Below, piece after piece: positions 25,541 through 32,591 of a stretch of DNA of 32,771 nt. The DNA comes from an uncultured Clostridia bacterium (GTDB lineage Bacteria; Bacillota; Clostridia; Christensenellales; Borkfalkiaceae), in contig CANQXA010000017.1 in the NCBI GenBank assembly GCA_947627765.1, positions 1 through 32,771 of the forward strand. Direction: 5' to 3'. The position numbers and the translations under genes were made by a program. Every line of letters begins with the position of its first letter. The first letter of the stretch is position 1. Below the pieces are notes generated by a model that was not told where the DNA came from, did not search any database, and saw nothing but the letters and a program-made list of their open reading frames with translations.

Positions 25541-26488
25541 CTATAGGTCCTGACTCTTTTCGGAGCGCACCGCTTTGAACACGAAGGCGTTCACCGCGGC
25601 GATGAAGAGCATGACGACGATGGCGCCCGCGATCGTGGAGTTTTCGGGACGGTTGGCGTCGCGGAAACAGTTGAAGAGGTAGAGGACGGGGGTGAGGGTC
25701 TTTTTGAGGGGACCGCCGCCCGTCATCATATAGGGCACCTCCATCATCTGCATATTCGCCGTCACGAGGTTGATCACGATGAGCACGAAGTAGTTCTTCA
25801 TGTTGGGGATCGTGATGTGGATCATCTTCCGCCAGCCGTTCGCCCCGTCGATGGACGCCGCCTCGTAGTATTCCTTGGGAATGTTGAGGATGCCCGCGTA
25901 CATCACGAGGGTGTTGTAGCCGAAGCCCAGCCAAATGGTGGGCACGATGACGGCGATGTAGGGCAGGATCCCCTGCGTCTCGAAGGCGACGGGATCGGCG
26001 CCCAGCGAGATCAAAATGGAATTGATGAGCCCGCCGCCGAAGTTGGTCAGAAGGGAGAAGATGATGGACGCGATGATCCCCGAGATGAAGAAGGGAACGT
26101 AGATGAGCGTCTTCGCCACGCTCCCGAGGCGGTTGTTCATGTTTTTGAGAACAAGCGCGAACAGGAAGGTGAGAACGACCATGCTCACCGTGATGACCGC
26201 CGTGAAGAGCAGGGCGTTGCCGAAGGAGATCAGAAAGTCGCTCGCCGCGCCGCTCTTGAAGAGCGCTTTGAGCCCGAGGACGTATTCGTAGTTGTAGAAC
26301 CATACGAACTTGCCCGTGCGGTACTCCTGAAAACTCCTCACGACCGCCATCAGAAGCGGAACGATGACGAACACGGTCAGAAGAAGGAACGCGGGCAGAA
26401 GCATACAGTAGGCATACTTCGCGTTCCGGTAGCGGAATCTGTTGCGCCGCCGCCTGTCGGGGCGGTCCATCGGGTTAAATTCAGCCAT
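25541..26488 (-). CDS. Carbohydrate ABC transporter permease, MalF type
   Basis: A 315-residue permease with six membrane segments, a basic cytoplasmic N-terminus (RPDRRRRNRFRYRN) and the EAA loop (EAASIDGANGWRKMIHITIP). It pairs with the MalG-type subunit encoded next. GAGGGGG lies about 8 bases before ATG 26488, and 22 bases separate it from the binding-protein gene, so all three transport genes are one unit. Confidence 0.92.
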   Translation of the reverse strand: MAEFNPMDRPDRRRRNRFRYRNAKYAYCMLLPAFLLLTVFVIVPLLMAVVRSFQEYRTGKFVWFYNYEYVLGLKALFKSGAASDFLISFGNALLFTAVITVSMVVLTFLFALVLKNMNNRLGSVAKTLIYVPFFISGIIASIIFSLLTNFGGGLINSILISLGADPVAFETQGILPYIAVIVPTIWLGFGYNTLVMYAGILNIPKEYYEAASIDGANGWRKMIHITIPNMKNYFVLIVINLVTANMQMMEVPYMMTGGGPLKKTLTPVLYLFNCFRDANRPENSTIAGAIVVMLFIAAVNAFVFKAVRSEKSQDL

Positions 26489-26510
26489 GGGTATACGCCC
26501 CCTCGTCCGT

Positions 26511-27869
26511 TCAGCCCGCGGAATATGCGGGATTTCTGCCTTGCTGCTCCATCATGCGCTCGATCTTCGAGACGCAGGCCTTGATCTGCTGTTCGATGAG
26601 CGTAGTCTTGTTGGCGTTGGAATTGAGCGCGACGTACTCGAGCATCCCCGAGACTGCCGTGGAGATCTCCCACGAATAGGTGGGCTCGGGAATGGCGAGG
26701 GAGCAGACCTCCGTGACGACGTTGAGCCAATCGCGAAGATCTTCGCGGGCGTTCTCGGCGATATATTGTTGCACGCTCTTGGTCACCGCGCTCTTGGAAT
26801 AGCAGGCGGCTTCGAAGAAGCGGGCTGTGCGGGCGGCGTCTTCCGCGAAGAACCACTCGAGCACCTTCGCCGCGAGATCCTTGTGCTTGCTCGCCGAGGA
26901 GACGCAATACGTCCAGCCGCCGTTGGAGGCGGTCGTCTCGCCCGAGTTGCCCGAAAGGGTGGGAAGAGGCACCACGCCGATCTTGTCTTTGAGGTCGGGA
27001 TAGGAGTTCATGATCTCGGCAATGGACCACGAGCCCGCGAACGTCATGGCGAGCTTATTCATGCAGAGACCTTCGATGATGTCGTTGTACCCTCTCGCCG
27101 TCACGTTGCCCGCGGGAACGTAGCCGCCCGCATAGAGGTCGTACCAAAGACCCGCAAGGGCGCGGTAGCCGTCGCAGTCCACGAGGCACTCCGTCCATTC
27201 ATCGTTGAGCGCGACCGAGCCAGCCGCATTGTATTGGAGCCCGTAGGTCGCCCAGCCGAGCGCGGAATAGATGGGAAGCCCGAGGGTGTACTGCCCCTTG
27301 CCGAGCACGGGTTTGATCTTCGCGCAGACGCTGAGAAGATCCGCCCAAGACTTGGGAGGTTCGGTCACACCCGCTTCGAGGAAGATGTCTTTGCGGTAGA
27401 AGAGGAGGGCGGACGCCTCGGTGAGCTGGGGATAGGCGTAAACGTTGCCGCCGAAGGTCACCATGGGTTTTACGGTATCCGTAATGTCGTCGAGATATTC
27501 GTCCTTCATGAGCCCGTTGAGGGGTTCGGCGTAGTCGTGGGAGACAACGGTGCCGTAGAGATTTCCGTAACTGCACATAAAGATGTCGGGCGCGTTGCCG
27601 CTCTCGCGGGCGGAAGCAAGAGCGTCGGGATAGGCTTCATCCTGGAAGAAACGCGCTTCGAGCTGGATGCCGTCCTCGAGGTTGGAGTTAAATTCGTCGA
27701 TCATCTTGTTCATGTGCTCGTTGCTCCATGCCTCGAAGTCTTGCAGGTAGACAACGACTTTCGTCGCACCCGCTTCGACTTTTCCGCCCCCTCCGCCTCC
27801 GCAGCCCGCAAAGGAAAGAAGGGAGAGCGAGGTGACCGCAGCAAGCCCGATCGCCAACAGTTTTTTCAT
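26511..27869 (-). CDS. Sugar-binding lipoprotein of the ABC importer
   Basis: This 452-residue extracellular solute-binding protein belongs to family 1 (MalE-like). A signal peptide ends in the lipobox SFAGC (lipidated Cys23), followed by a Gly run and the two-lobed binding fold. Recognisable are the early strand TKVVVYLQDFEAW, a central PKSWADLLSVCAKIKP and SASKHKDLAAKVLEWF. It captures oligosaccharides outside the membrane and delivers them to the MalF/MalG-type permeases. GGAGG lies eight bases before ATG 27869. It is the first gene of the cluster, downstream of the operator-bearing leader of about 220 bases. Confidence 0.92.
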   Translation of the reverse strand: MKKLLAIGLAAVTSLSLLSFAGCGGGGGGKVEAGATKVVVYLQDFEAWSNEHMNKMIDEFNSNLEDGIQLEARFFQDEAYPDALASARESGNAPDIFMCSYGNLYGTVVSHDYAEPLNGLMKDEYLDDITDTVKPMVTFGGNVYAYPQLTEASALLFYRKDIFLEAGVTEPPKSWADLLSVCAKIKPVLGKGQYTLGLPIYSALGWATYGLQYNAAGSVALNDEWTECLVDCDGYRALAGLWYDLYAGGYVPAGNVTARGYNDIIEGLCMNKLAMTFAGSWSIAEIMNSYPDLKDKIGVVPLPTLSGNSGETTASNGGWTYCVSSASKHKDLAAKVLEWFFAEDAARTARFFEAACYSKSAVTKSVQQYIAENAREDLRDWLNVVTEVCSLAIPEPTYSWEISTAVSGMLEYVALNSNANKTTLIEQQIKACVSKIERMMEQQGRNPAYSAG

Positions 27870-27951
27870 CTTGGATCCTCCGTTTTGAAATTAGTCTTTG
27901 CCGTTTTCCCTCCCCTATTCTTCCGCTTAGTGGGGAGATCGTACCATCGGT

Positions 27952-27967
27952 ATGACATCGATGACAT
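27952..27967. promoter_or_regulatory. Operator site 1 (ATGNNATCGATNNCAT)
   Basis: ATGACATCGATGACAT is a 16-base near-palindrome centred on ATCGAT. It lies inside the transcribed leader of the binding-protein operon, about 125 bases downstream of the predicted start. It has the central CpG that LacI-family repressors prefer. Confidence 0.75.
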
Positions 27968-28006
27968 TTTTTCGGAAAAAAATAGCGGGAAAGTACGGCG
28001 CCCGAA

Positions 28007-28028
28007 AATATGGTATCGATTTCATATT
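28007..28028. promoter_or_regulatory. Operator site 2 (extended palindrome)
   Basis: The core ATGGTATCGATTTCAT (28010-28025) is flanked by AAT and ATT, making a 22-base dyad. The centre lies 58 bases from site 1 and 56 from site 3. Confidence 0.75.
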
Positions 28029-28062
28029 GTCCCAAAAAAAGAATCGGGTGTTCCCTCTTCAC

Positions 28063-28084
28063 AAAATGACATCGATAACATTTT
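28063..28084. promoter_or_regulatory. Operator site 3 next to the transcription start
   Basis: The core ATGACATCGATAACAT (28066-28081) has AAA and TTT flanks, making a 22-base dyad. It starts about six bases downstream of the predicted start, a position suited to blocking RNA polymerase. Confidence 0.78.
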
Positions 28085-28096
28085 TTCTTTGTCACA

Positions 28097-28125
28097 ATAT
28101 TACACCATTCTTCTCATTTTGTCAA
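28097..28125 (-). promoter_or_regulatory. Sigma-A promoter of the transporter / arabinan operon
   Basis: On the minus strand TTGACA (28120-28125) and TAATAT (28097-28102) are 17 bases apart, in AT-rich DNA. The predicted start is near 28090. It drives the binding protein and probably all genes down to 17652. Confidence 0.83.
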
Positions 28126-28306
28126 TGGTTTTATGAAAATTTTTTACTGAAAAATTAAAATTTTTTTCTTTTTATTAACTTAATGAATGAATTTCGGTCC
28201 CTCGTGCGCGAACTATATAATATGTCCCCTTTCGCGGCTATTCTCAGTCCCCCTTCGCGCCTCCGACCCTCCGCCGTTTTCCACCGTCATCCTGCCCCAC
28301 CCTTCT

Positions 28307-28512
28307 GTCATCCTGCCCCGACCGAAGTTTCTATTTGTAATACTAAGGTCGGGGCGAGCCGAAGGCGAAGTAGGCGAAGCCGAAGGATCCCGAAGTACGA
28401 AGTCCGTCTTACCCGTCATCCTGCCCCGACCGAAGTTTCTTTTAATACTAAGGTCGGCACGAGCCGAAGGCGAAGTAGGCGAAGCCGAAGGATCCCGAAG
28501 TACGAAGTCCGA
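28307..28512. repeat. Two tandem copies of a 108-bp repeat
   Basis: The copies start at 28307 and 28415 (GTCATCCTGCCCCGACC) and end at AAGTCCG. Each begins with an inverted repeat (GACCGAAG... and ...AAGGTCG), then CGAAGGCGAAGTAGGCG and the core GATCCCGAAGTACGAAG shared with the array at 29287. A fragment of a third copy starts at 28285. Frames open through it look like chance ORFs. Confidence 0.85.
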
Positions 28513-28539
28513 CATTGACCAAGGGGATTCTTCGGTCGC

Positions 28540-28735
28540 TCCGCTTCCTCAGAATGACACGGGGGCTCCCCGCGTGTTTGCCGCCCCACCCCCTTTGTCC
28601 CCCTCCCACGGAGGGGGTGAGTTGGGCGGCGTTCCCCAATGGAGGGGGTAAAACGCGAACCCCTTCCTGCGGAGGGGGGGTAGGGGGGTGGGCATCCCCC
28701 CCTTTTTTCGTCATGTCGGGGCGAACGCGTACACA
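28540..28735. repeat. G/C-run repeat fragments, partly inverted
   Basis: Pieces of the same repeat family: CTCAGAATGACACGGGGGC near 28550, CCCCTCCCACGGAGGGGG near 28602, CAATGGAGGGGG near 28638, and near 28671-28693 an inverted copy of CACCCCCCTACCCCCCTCC. The stretch at 28683-28708 can form a G/C hairpin followed by TTTTTT on the plus strand, but no gene ends there. Confidence 0.65.
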
Positions 28736-28763
28736 CTTTCTCATGCGCGCTATCCCCGCCACG

Positions 28764-28788
28764 AAAAAAAAGGACGGCTTTGCCGTCC
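28764..28788 (-). terminator. Terminator of tRNA-Ala
   Basis: On the minus strand GGACGGC pairs with GCCGTCC around AAA and is followed by eight T. It lies six bases after the tRNA 3' end. Confidence 0.9.
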
Positions 28789-28793
28789 CTTCG

Positions 28794-28869
28794 TGGTGGA
28801 GATAGCGCGACTCGAACGCGTGACCTCTGCGTTGCGAACGCAGCGCTCTACCAGCTGAGCTATATCCCC
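28794..28869 (-). tRNA. tRNA-Ala, anticodon CGC
   Basis: The 76-base gene folds as a full cloverleaf with encoded CCA. The anticodon loop TTCGCAA gives CGC, reading GCG codons. The acceptor stem GGGGATA/TATCTCC carries a G3-U70 wobble pair, the identity mark of alanine tRNAs, which confirms the assignment. Confidence 0.96.
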
Positions 28870-28998
28870 ATGGAATGTGCAAGTTGCGTCCTTAGCCGTT
28901 CCCGCCGCATTCCCGCGACCGGGCGCCATCGTTCCCCTTGTCATCCGCAAAGGACCTTCCTCCCTTGCGATTTTCGATCAACGCACACTTGCTAAGTC

Positions 28999-29026
28999 AT
29001 TATATCACATCGGCGGAAAAAAGCAA
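28999..29026 (-). promoter_or_regulatory. Promoter of tRNA-Ala
   Basis: On the minus strand TTGCTT (29021-29026) and TATAAT (28999-29004) are 16 bases apart. The start would be about 120 bases before the mature tRNA, leaving a long 5' leader for RNase P to remove. Confidence 0.6.
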
Positions 29027-29076
29027 GCGATTTTGTCTGCCTTTCCGAAAAATTTTTCCCGACGTAAGAAAAACGG

Positions 29077-29105
29077 TTGACAAGCGCGCGGGAACCGTGT
29101 ACAAT
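29077..29105 (+). promoter_or_regulatory. Promoter of tRNA-Val
   Basis: TTGACA (29077-29082) and TACAAT (29100-29105) are separated by 17 bases. The start falls about seven bases before the mature tRNA 5' end. Confidence 0.83.
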
Positions 29106-29118
29106 AAGTGTGTGACTC

Positions 29119-29195
29119 GGGGGCATAGCTCAGCTGGTTAGAGCGCACGCTTCACATGCGTGAGGTCACAGGTTCGAGTCCCGTTGTCCCCACCA
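29119..29195 (+). tRNA. tRNA-Val, anticodon CAC
   Basis: The 77-base gene with encoded CCA has the anticodon loop TTCACAT, giving CAC for GTG codons. Acceptor GGGGGCA/TGTCCCC pairs with one G-U. The T stem ACAGG/CCCGT has one A-C mismatch in its middle; the rest is canonical. Confidence 0.94.
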
Positions 29196-29221
29196 CCGCG
29201 TCGCGGCAAAGCGACATTTCG

Positions 29222-29254
29222 AAGTGCCCGCCTTTTGGCGGGCACTTTCCTTTT
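29222..29254 (+). terminator. Terminator of tRNA-Val
   Basis: AAGTGCCCGCC (29222-29232) pairs perfectly with GGCGGGCACTT (29237-29247) around TTTT, followed by TCCTTTT. Confidence 0.87.
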
Positions 29255-29286
29255 GCCGACATCCTGCCCGTTGCGGCGACAGGGAA

Positions 29287-29866
29287 TGCCCACCCCCCTA
29301 CCCCCCTCCGTGGGAGAGGGTCCGTCATCCTGAGCTAAGCGAAGGATCCCGAGGTACGAAGTCCGACATCGACCGACGGGATTCTTCGGGGGCGTTGCCC
29401 CCTCAGAATGACATGAGGGAGCCCGTACGTTTGCTGCCCACCCCCCTACCCCCCTCCGTGGGAGGGGGTCCGTCATCCTGAGCGTATGCGAAGGATCCCG
29501 AAGTACGAAGTCCGACATCGACCATCGGGATTCTTCGGTCGCTTCGCTTCCTCAGAATGACATGAGGGAGCCCGTACGTTTACTGCCCACCCCCCTACCC
29601 CCCTCCAATGGAGGGGGTCCGTCATCCTGAGCGTATGCGAAGGATCCCGAAGTACGAAGTCCGACATCGACCGGCGGGATTCTTCGGTCGCTTCGCTTCC
29701 TCAGAATGACATGAGGGGCGGGCGTTTACTGCCCACCCCCCTACCCCCCTCCAACGGAGGGGGTCCGACATCCTGAGGCGAAGCCGAAGGATCCCGAGGT
29801 ACGAAGTCCGACATTGACCATCGGGATTCTTCGGGGGCGTTGCCCCTCAGAATGACGAGGGGGCGG
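29287..29866. repeat. Four tandem copies of a ~148-bp unit
   Basis: Units start at 29287, 29435, 29584 and 29730 (periods 148, 149, 146). Each has a G/C-run dyad (CACCCCCCTACCCCCCTCC ... GGAGGGGG), then GTCATCCTGAG, a GATCCCGARGTACGAAG core, and the inverted partner GGGATTCTTCGG ... CTCAGAATGAC. The second part can thus fold into one long hairpin. The units differ mainly in the loop regions. No coding potential is convincing. Confidence 0.9.
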
Positions 29867-29892
29867 GGTCTGTGCGTTTTCATCGCGTGCGC

Positions 29893-29921
29893 TTGCATGA
29901 AAGAACACATTATGGTATAAT
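29893..29921 (+). promoter_or_regulatory. Promoter of tag
   Basis: TTGCAT (29893-29898) and TATAAT (29916-29921) are 17 bases apart. The expected start falls at or beside the ATG of tag (29928), leaving no room for a ribosome site. Confidence 0.72.
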
Positions 29922-29927
29922 CGGGGT

Positions 29928-30500
29928 ATGGAAAAGAAACGGTGTCATTTCAGTTTTGGGGCGAAACCTTCCCCCCTCTCGGGAAAATCGTTGCTCTATC
30001 ACGATACAAGGTGGTGCAAGCCCGAACATCGCGACGGCGAACTCTTCGCCATGCTCGTGCTCGAAGGAATGCAGGCGGGGGTGAATTGGGACCTCATCCT
30101 GAGCAAGGAAGAGAACTTCCGCAGGGCGTTTGACGGGTTCGACCCGAACATCGTCGCAACGTACGGCGAAGAGAAGATCGAAGCGCTCATGCAGGACCGC
30201 GGCATCATCCGCAACCGCAACAAGATCGCGGCGGCGATCTCCAACGCGCGGGCGTTCCTCAAAGTGCAGGAGGAATTCGGCAGTTTCGACGCCTTCATCT
30301 GGAGTTTTACGGACGGCAAAACGATCGACCACCGGCTGTCGGACGAAGACCAAATGCCCGCAAAGGACGCGCTCTCGGAAAAAGTCAGCGCGGAGCTCAA
30401 AAAACGCGGCTTCCGCTATGCGGGACCGACAATCGTATACTCCTATTTACAGGGCATCGGCGTCATCAACGACCACTCGGTCACCTGCGAATTCCGCTGA
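29928..30500 (+). CDS. tag: DNA-3-methyladenine glycosylase I
   Basis: A 190-residue base-excision repair enzyme that removes 3-methyladenine from alkylated DNA. Family features: YHDTRWCKPEHRDGELF, LEGMQAGVNW with Glu46, and RNKIAAAISNARAF. The structural zinc site (Cys6, His25, His183, Cys187) is complete. The family's usual RCxW start reads RCHF here. The start is fixed by the conserved RC motif at ATG 29928, yet no Shine-Dalgarno sequence precedes it and the -10 box ends only six bases upstream, so the mRNA is probably leaderless. It stands alone between the repeat array and the convergent GH127 gene. Confidence 0.93.
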   Translation: MEKKRCHFSFGAKPSPLSGKSLLYHDTRWCKPEHRDGELFAMLVLEGMQAGVNWDLILSKEENFRRAFDGFDPNIVATYGEEKIEALMQDRGIIRNRNKIAAAISNARAFLKVQEEFGSFDAFIWSFTDGKTIDHRLSDEDQMPAKDALSEKVSAELKKRGFRYAGPTIVYSYLQGIGVINDHSVTCEFR

Positions 30501-30582
30501 GACGGCGGGATGCCGCGGCGCGGTCGCAAAAAGAGGTCTATGATGCAATTTCCGTCCGATCTCTTTGCGGTTGCGGACCGGT

Positions 30583-32379
30583 TCAAGCGAGAAACCAGAT
30601 TTGCATATCCGTCTCGCCGCGGTTCGCCCATGCGTAATACGGGATGAGTTTGACGGTACAGGGGACCTTTTTGGGCTTTTTGCGGGAGTACAACGCGCCG
30701 TCCGTCGTGAGACGTTCGGCAGGGAGCAGGAAGCACGGGATCCCCCCTTCCGTCCTCCGCTCGCCGTGAAGGGAAGTGACCGAGAGATTGCGGAGCGCAC
30801 TGCCGTTATCGACGCCCTCGGCGCAGAGCACGAGCGGGCCGTATTCGACGGCGCGGCGGCCGCTGTTTTCCGTCACGCGCTCGTTGGCGTAGACGAATCT
30901 GAGACGGGGATCGAGGTCGAGCGCGATCTCAGTTTTTCCTTCGATCTTCACGGTGAAATACTTCCCGCGCGGGCGGATGGGATAGGGCTTGCCGTTGACC
31001 GTACAGGTCGGTTTTCCGCTCCATGCGGGGATGCGGAGTTTGAGGGTGCCCGTGCCCTCCGCGTCGATGCGGACGTGCCCGCCGAGGGGGTATTCCGACT
31101 GCAACAACAGTACCATGTCCGCGATGGATACCTTCGAAGAGAGATATTGGTTGACGAGGAGCGCGCTTTCTTCCTCGCCGTAGAGGGCGGTTTCGAGTTG
31201 CCCGAAGAAGCGGGTGAGATTGGGCGGACAGCAGGAGCAGTCGAAGAGCTCAACGCGCTCGGCGATCGGCTGATAGGGAACGGCGTGCTCGTGCGCGAAT
31301 TTCAAATGCGGAAGGTTGGTCTCGAGGGGATTGGTATAGAAGAATCCCTTGCCGCTCAGCGACTGTCCCGCCAAAATGTTGTTGCAGAGGACGCGCTCGA
31401 AGACTTCATGGTACTCGGCGCGGTTTTCGATCTTGGAAAGTCTGCCGCAGAAGAGGGCGAGCGCGATCGCGGAACAAGTCTCGGCGTAGGCGTATTCGTT
31501 GGGGAGGTCGTACGGCTCGGTGAACCATTCGCCCACATAGTTGGAGCCCGTCCCGCCCGTAATATACATTTTTTGGTCTACGATGCTACGGAACAGCGTT
31601 TTTGCGGCGTCGATGAGGGCGTCGTCGTGCGTGAGCCTGCCCGCGTCCGCCATGGCGATGTAGAGGTAGATCGCGCGGACGGCGTGCCCCACCGCCTCGC
31701 GTTGCTCGCGCACGGGGAGATGGGTCTGGTCGTACTGCGGCTCCCGCCCGGGGTAGATCTCCTCGGCGCGCGTCCCCCGTTCGTCGAGGAAAAACTTCGC
31801 GAGCCGAAGGTATTTTTCCTCCTTGGTGTGCTCGTACAATCTGATGAGGGCGAGCTCGATCTCGGGGTGCCCGCAGGTGACGAACGCCGCGTCCCGCTTG
31901 ACGTAAAACCGCTCATAGATATAGTCTGCATACTTCCTCATGGCGGGGAGCAGTTCTTTGTTGAGACCCGTCCCGTCGAGCGCGACCGCCGCCTCGATGA
32001 GGTGCCCCGCGCAGTACAATTCGTGCTCTGTGCGCTCGCAGAAGATCCTGTCGGGCTTGTAGACCTGATAGTAACTGTTGAAATACCCGCAGGGAAGCTG
32101 GTGGGCGACGATCTTTCCAACCGTCTCACCGACGATCTTCGCGATCGCTTCGGAGGGATAGCGGACGGAGAGGTACGCCGCGCTCTCCAACCACTTTGCG
32201 ACGTCCGAATCGAAGAAGATGTGCGAGGGCGGGTCGCGTTTGACGCAGTCGAGCGCCGCAAAACGGGTGGGTTGGAACCTGCGGTAGATGTTCATGAGGG
32301 AAACTTCGGCGTTTCGCCCAACGACTTCTTTGAAAAATCCGTCCGTGAGGACGACGGAATCGGGACCGAGCGGTTTCAT
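30583..32379 (-). CDS. GH127-family glycoside hydrolase (beta-L-arabinofuranosidase type)
   Basis: A 598-residue enzyme of GH127 (formerly DUF1680) with an alpha/alpha-barrel followed by beta domains. The zinc-thiolate active site known from bifidobacterial HypBA1 is complete: Glu300 and Cys302 (AETC), Cys383 and the nucleophile-type Cys384 (CSCC), with the candidate acid/base Glu284 (GEWFTEPYD) 16 residues before Glu300 as in HypBA1. There is no signal peptide, so it acts in the cytoplasm. The substrate is probably a beta-linked L-arabinofuranoside or related furanoside; a role with the arabinan cluster is possible but unproven. I chose ATG 32379 (MKPLGPDS), seven bases after AAGGAG; upstream ATGs at 32385 and 32409 are too close to, or ahead of, that site. 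Confidence 0.88.
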   Translation of the reverse strand: MKPLGPDSVVLTDGFFKEVVGRNAEVSLMNIYRRFQPTRFAALDCVKRDPPSHIFFDSDVAKWLESAAYLSVRYPSEAIAKIVGETVGKIVAHQLPCGYFNSYYQVYKPDRIFCERTEHELYCAGHLIEAAVALDGTGLNKELLPAMRKYADYIYERFYVKRDAAFVTCGHPEIELALIRLYEHTKEEKYLRLAKFFLDERGTRAEEIYPGREPQYDQTHLPVREQREAVGHAVRAIYLYIAMADAGRLTHDDALIDAAKTLFRSIVDQKMYITGGTGSNYVGEWFTEPYDLPNEYAYAETCSAIALALFCGRLSKIENRAEYHEVFERVLCNNILAGQSLSGKGFFYTNPLETNLPHLKFAHEHAVPYQPIAERVELFDCSCCPPNLTRFFGQLETALYGEEESALLVNQYLSSKVSIADMVLLLQSEYPLGGHVRIDAEGTGTLKLRIPAWSGKPTCTVNGKPYPIRPRGKYFTVKIEGKTEIALDLDPRLRFVYANERVTENSGRRAVEYGPLVLCAEGVDNGSALRNLSVTSLHGERRTEGGIPCFLLPAERLTTDGALYSRKKPKKVPCTVKLIPYYAWANRGETDMQIWFLA

Positions 32380-32409
32380 AGTCATTCTCCTTGGATTGAG
32401 TTCGTACAA

Positions 32410-32439
32410 ATTATAACACGGCGCGAAGCGGAATGTAAA
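32410..32439 (-). promoter_or_regulatory. Promoter of the GH127 gene
   Basis: On the minus strand TTTACA (32434-32439) and TATAAT (32410-32415) are 18 bases apart, start near 32403 and a 24-base leader. No ATCGAT operator lies here, unlike the transporter operon. Confidence 0.78.
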
Positions 32440-32533
32440 GAAATTGCAGAAAAAAAGAGAACAAATTTCCCTTTGACCTCCGCGCCCTCCCTTTCGGGAT
32501 CATCTTCGATCGGTTGCGGGCATGGTATCGGAC

Positions 32534-32569
32534 TGAAAATCAAACGCCGTACCTCGGACATGGTACGGC
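32534..32569 (-). terminator. Probable terminator downstream of the recombinase
   Basis: GCCGTACC (32546-32553) pairs with GGTACGGC (32562-32569) around an eight-base loop; leftward the T-rich GTTTGATTTT follows. Confidence 0.55.
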
Positions 32570-32591
32570 CGTTTTCTGTGAACAGACATTT

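Noticed and set aside
27870-28100. A riboswitch in the ~220-base leader of the binding-protein gene
   Set aside because: I see only a simple stem (CTCCCC with GGGGAG, near 27910-27937) and the three DNA palindromes, and no known riboswitch core.
28683-28708. A terminator at the G/C-run hairpin followed by TTTTTT
   Set aside because: No gene or promoter lies upstream on that strand; it is better explained as part of the repeat family.
28183-28736. Several short open frames of 100-154 codons in the repeat region
   Set aside because: They consist of translated repeats, lack ribosome sites and occur on both strands.
29287-29866. CRISPR-like look of the four-unit array
   Set aside because: Units are about 148 bp and nearly identical throughout, with no short repeats, no unique spacers and no cas genes.
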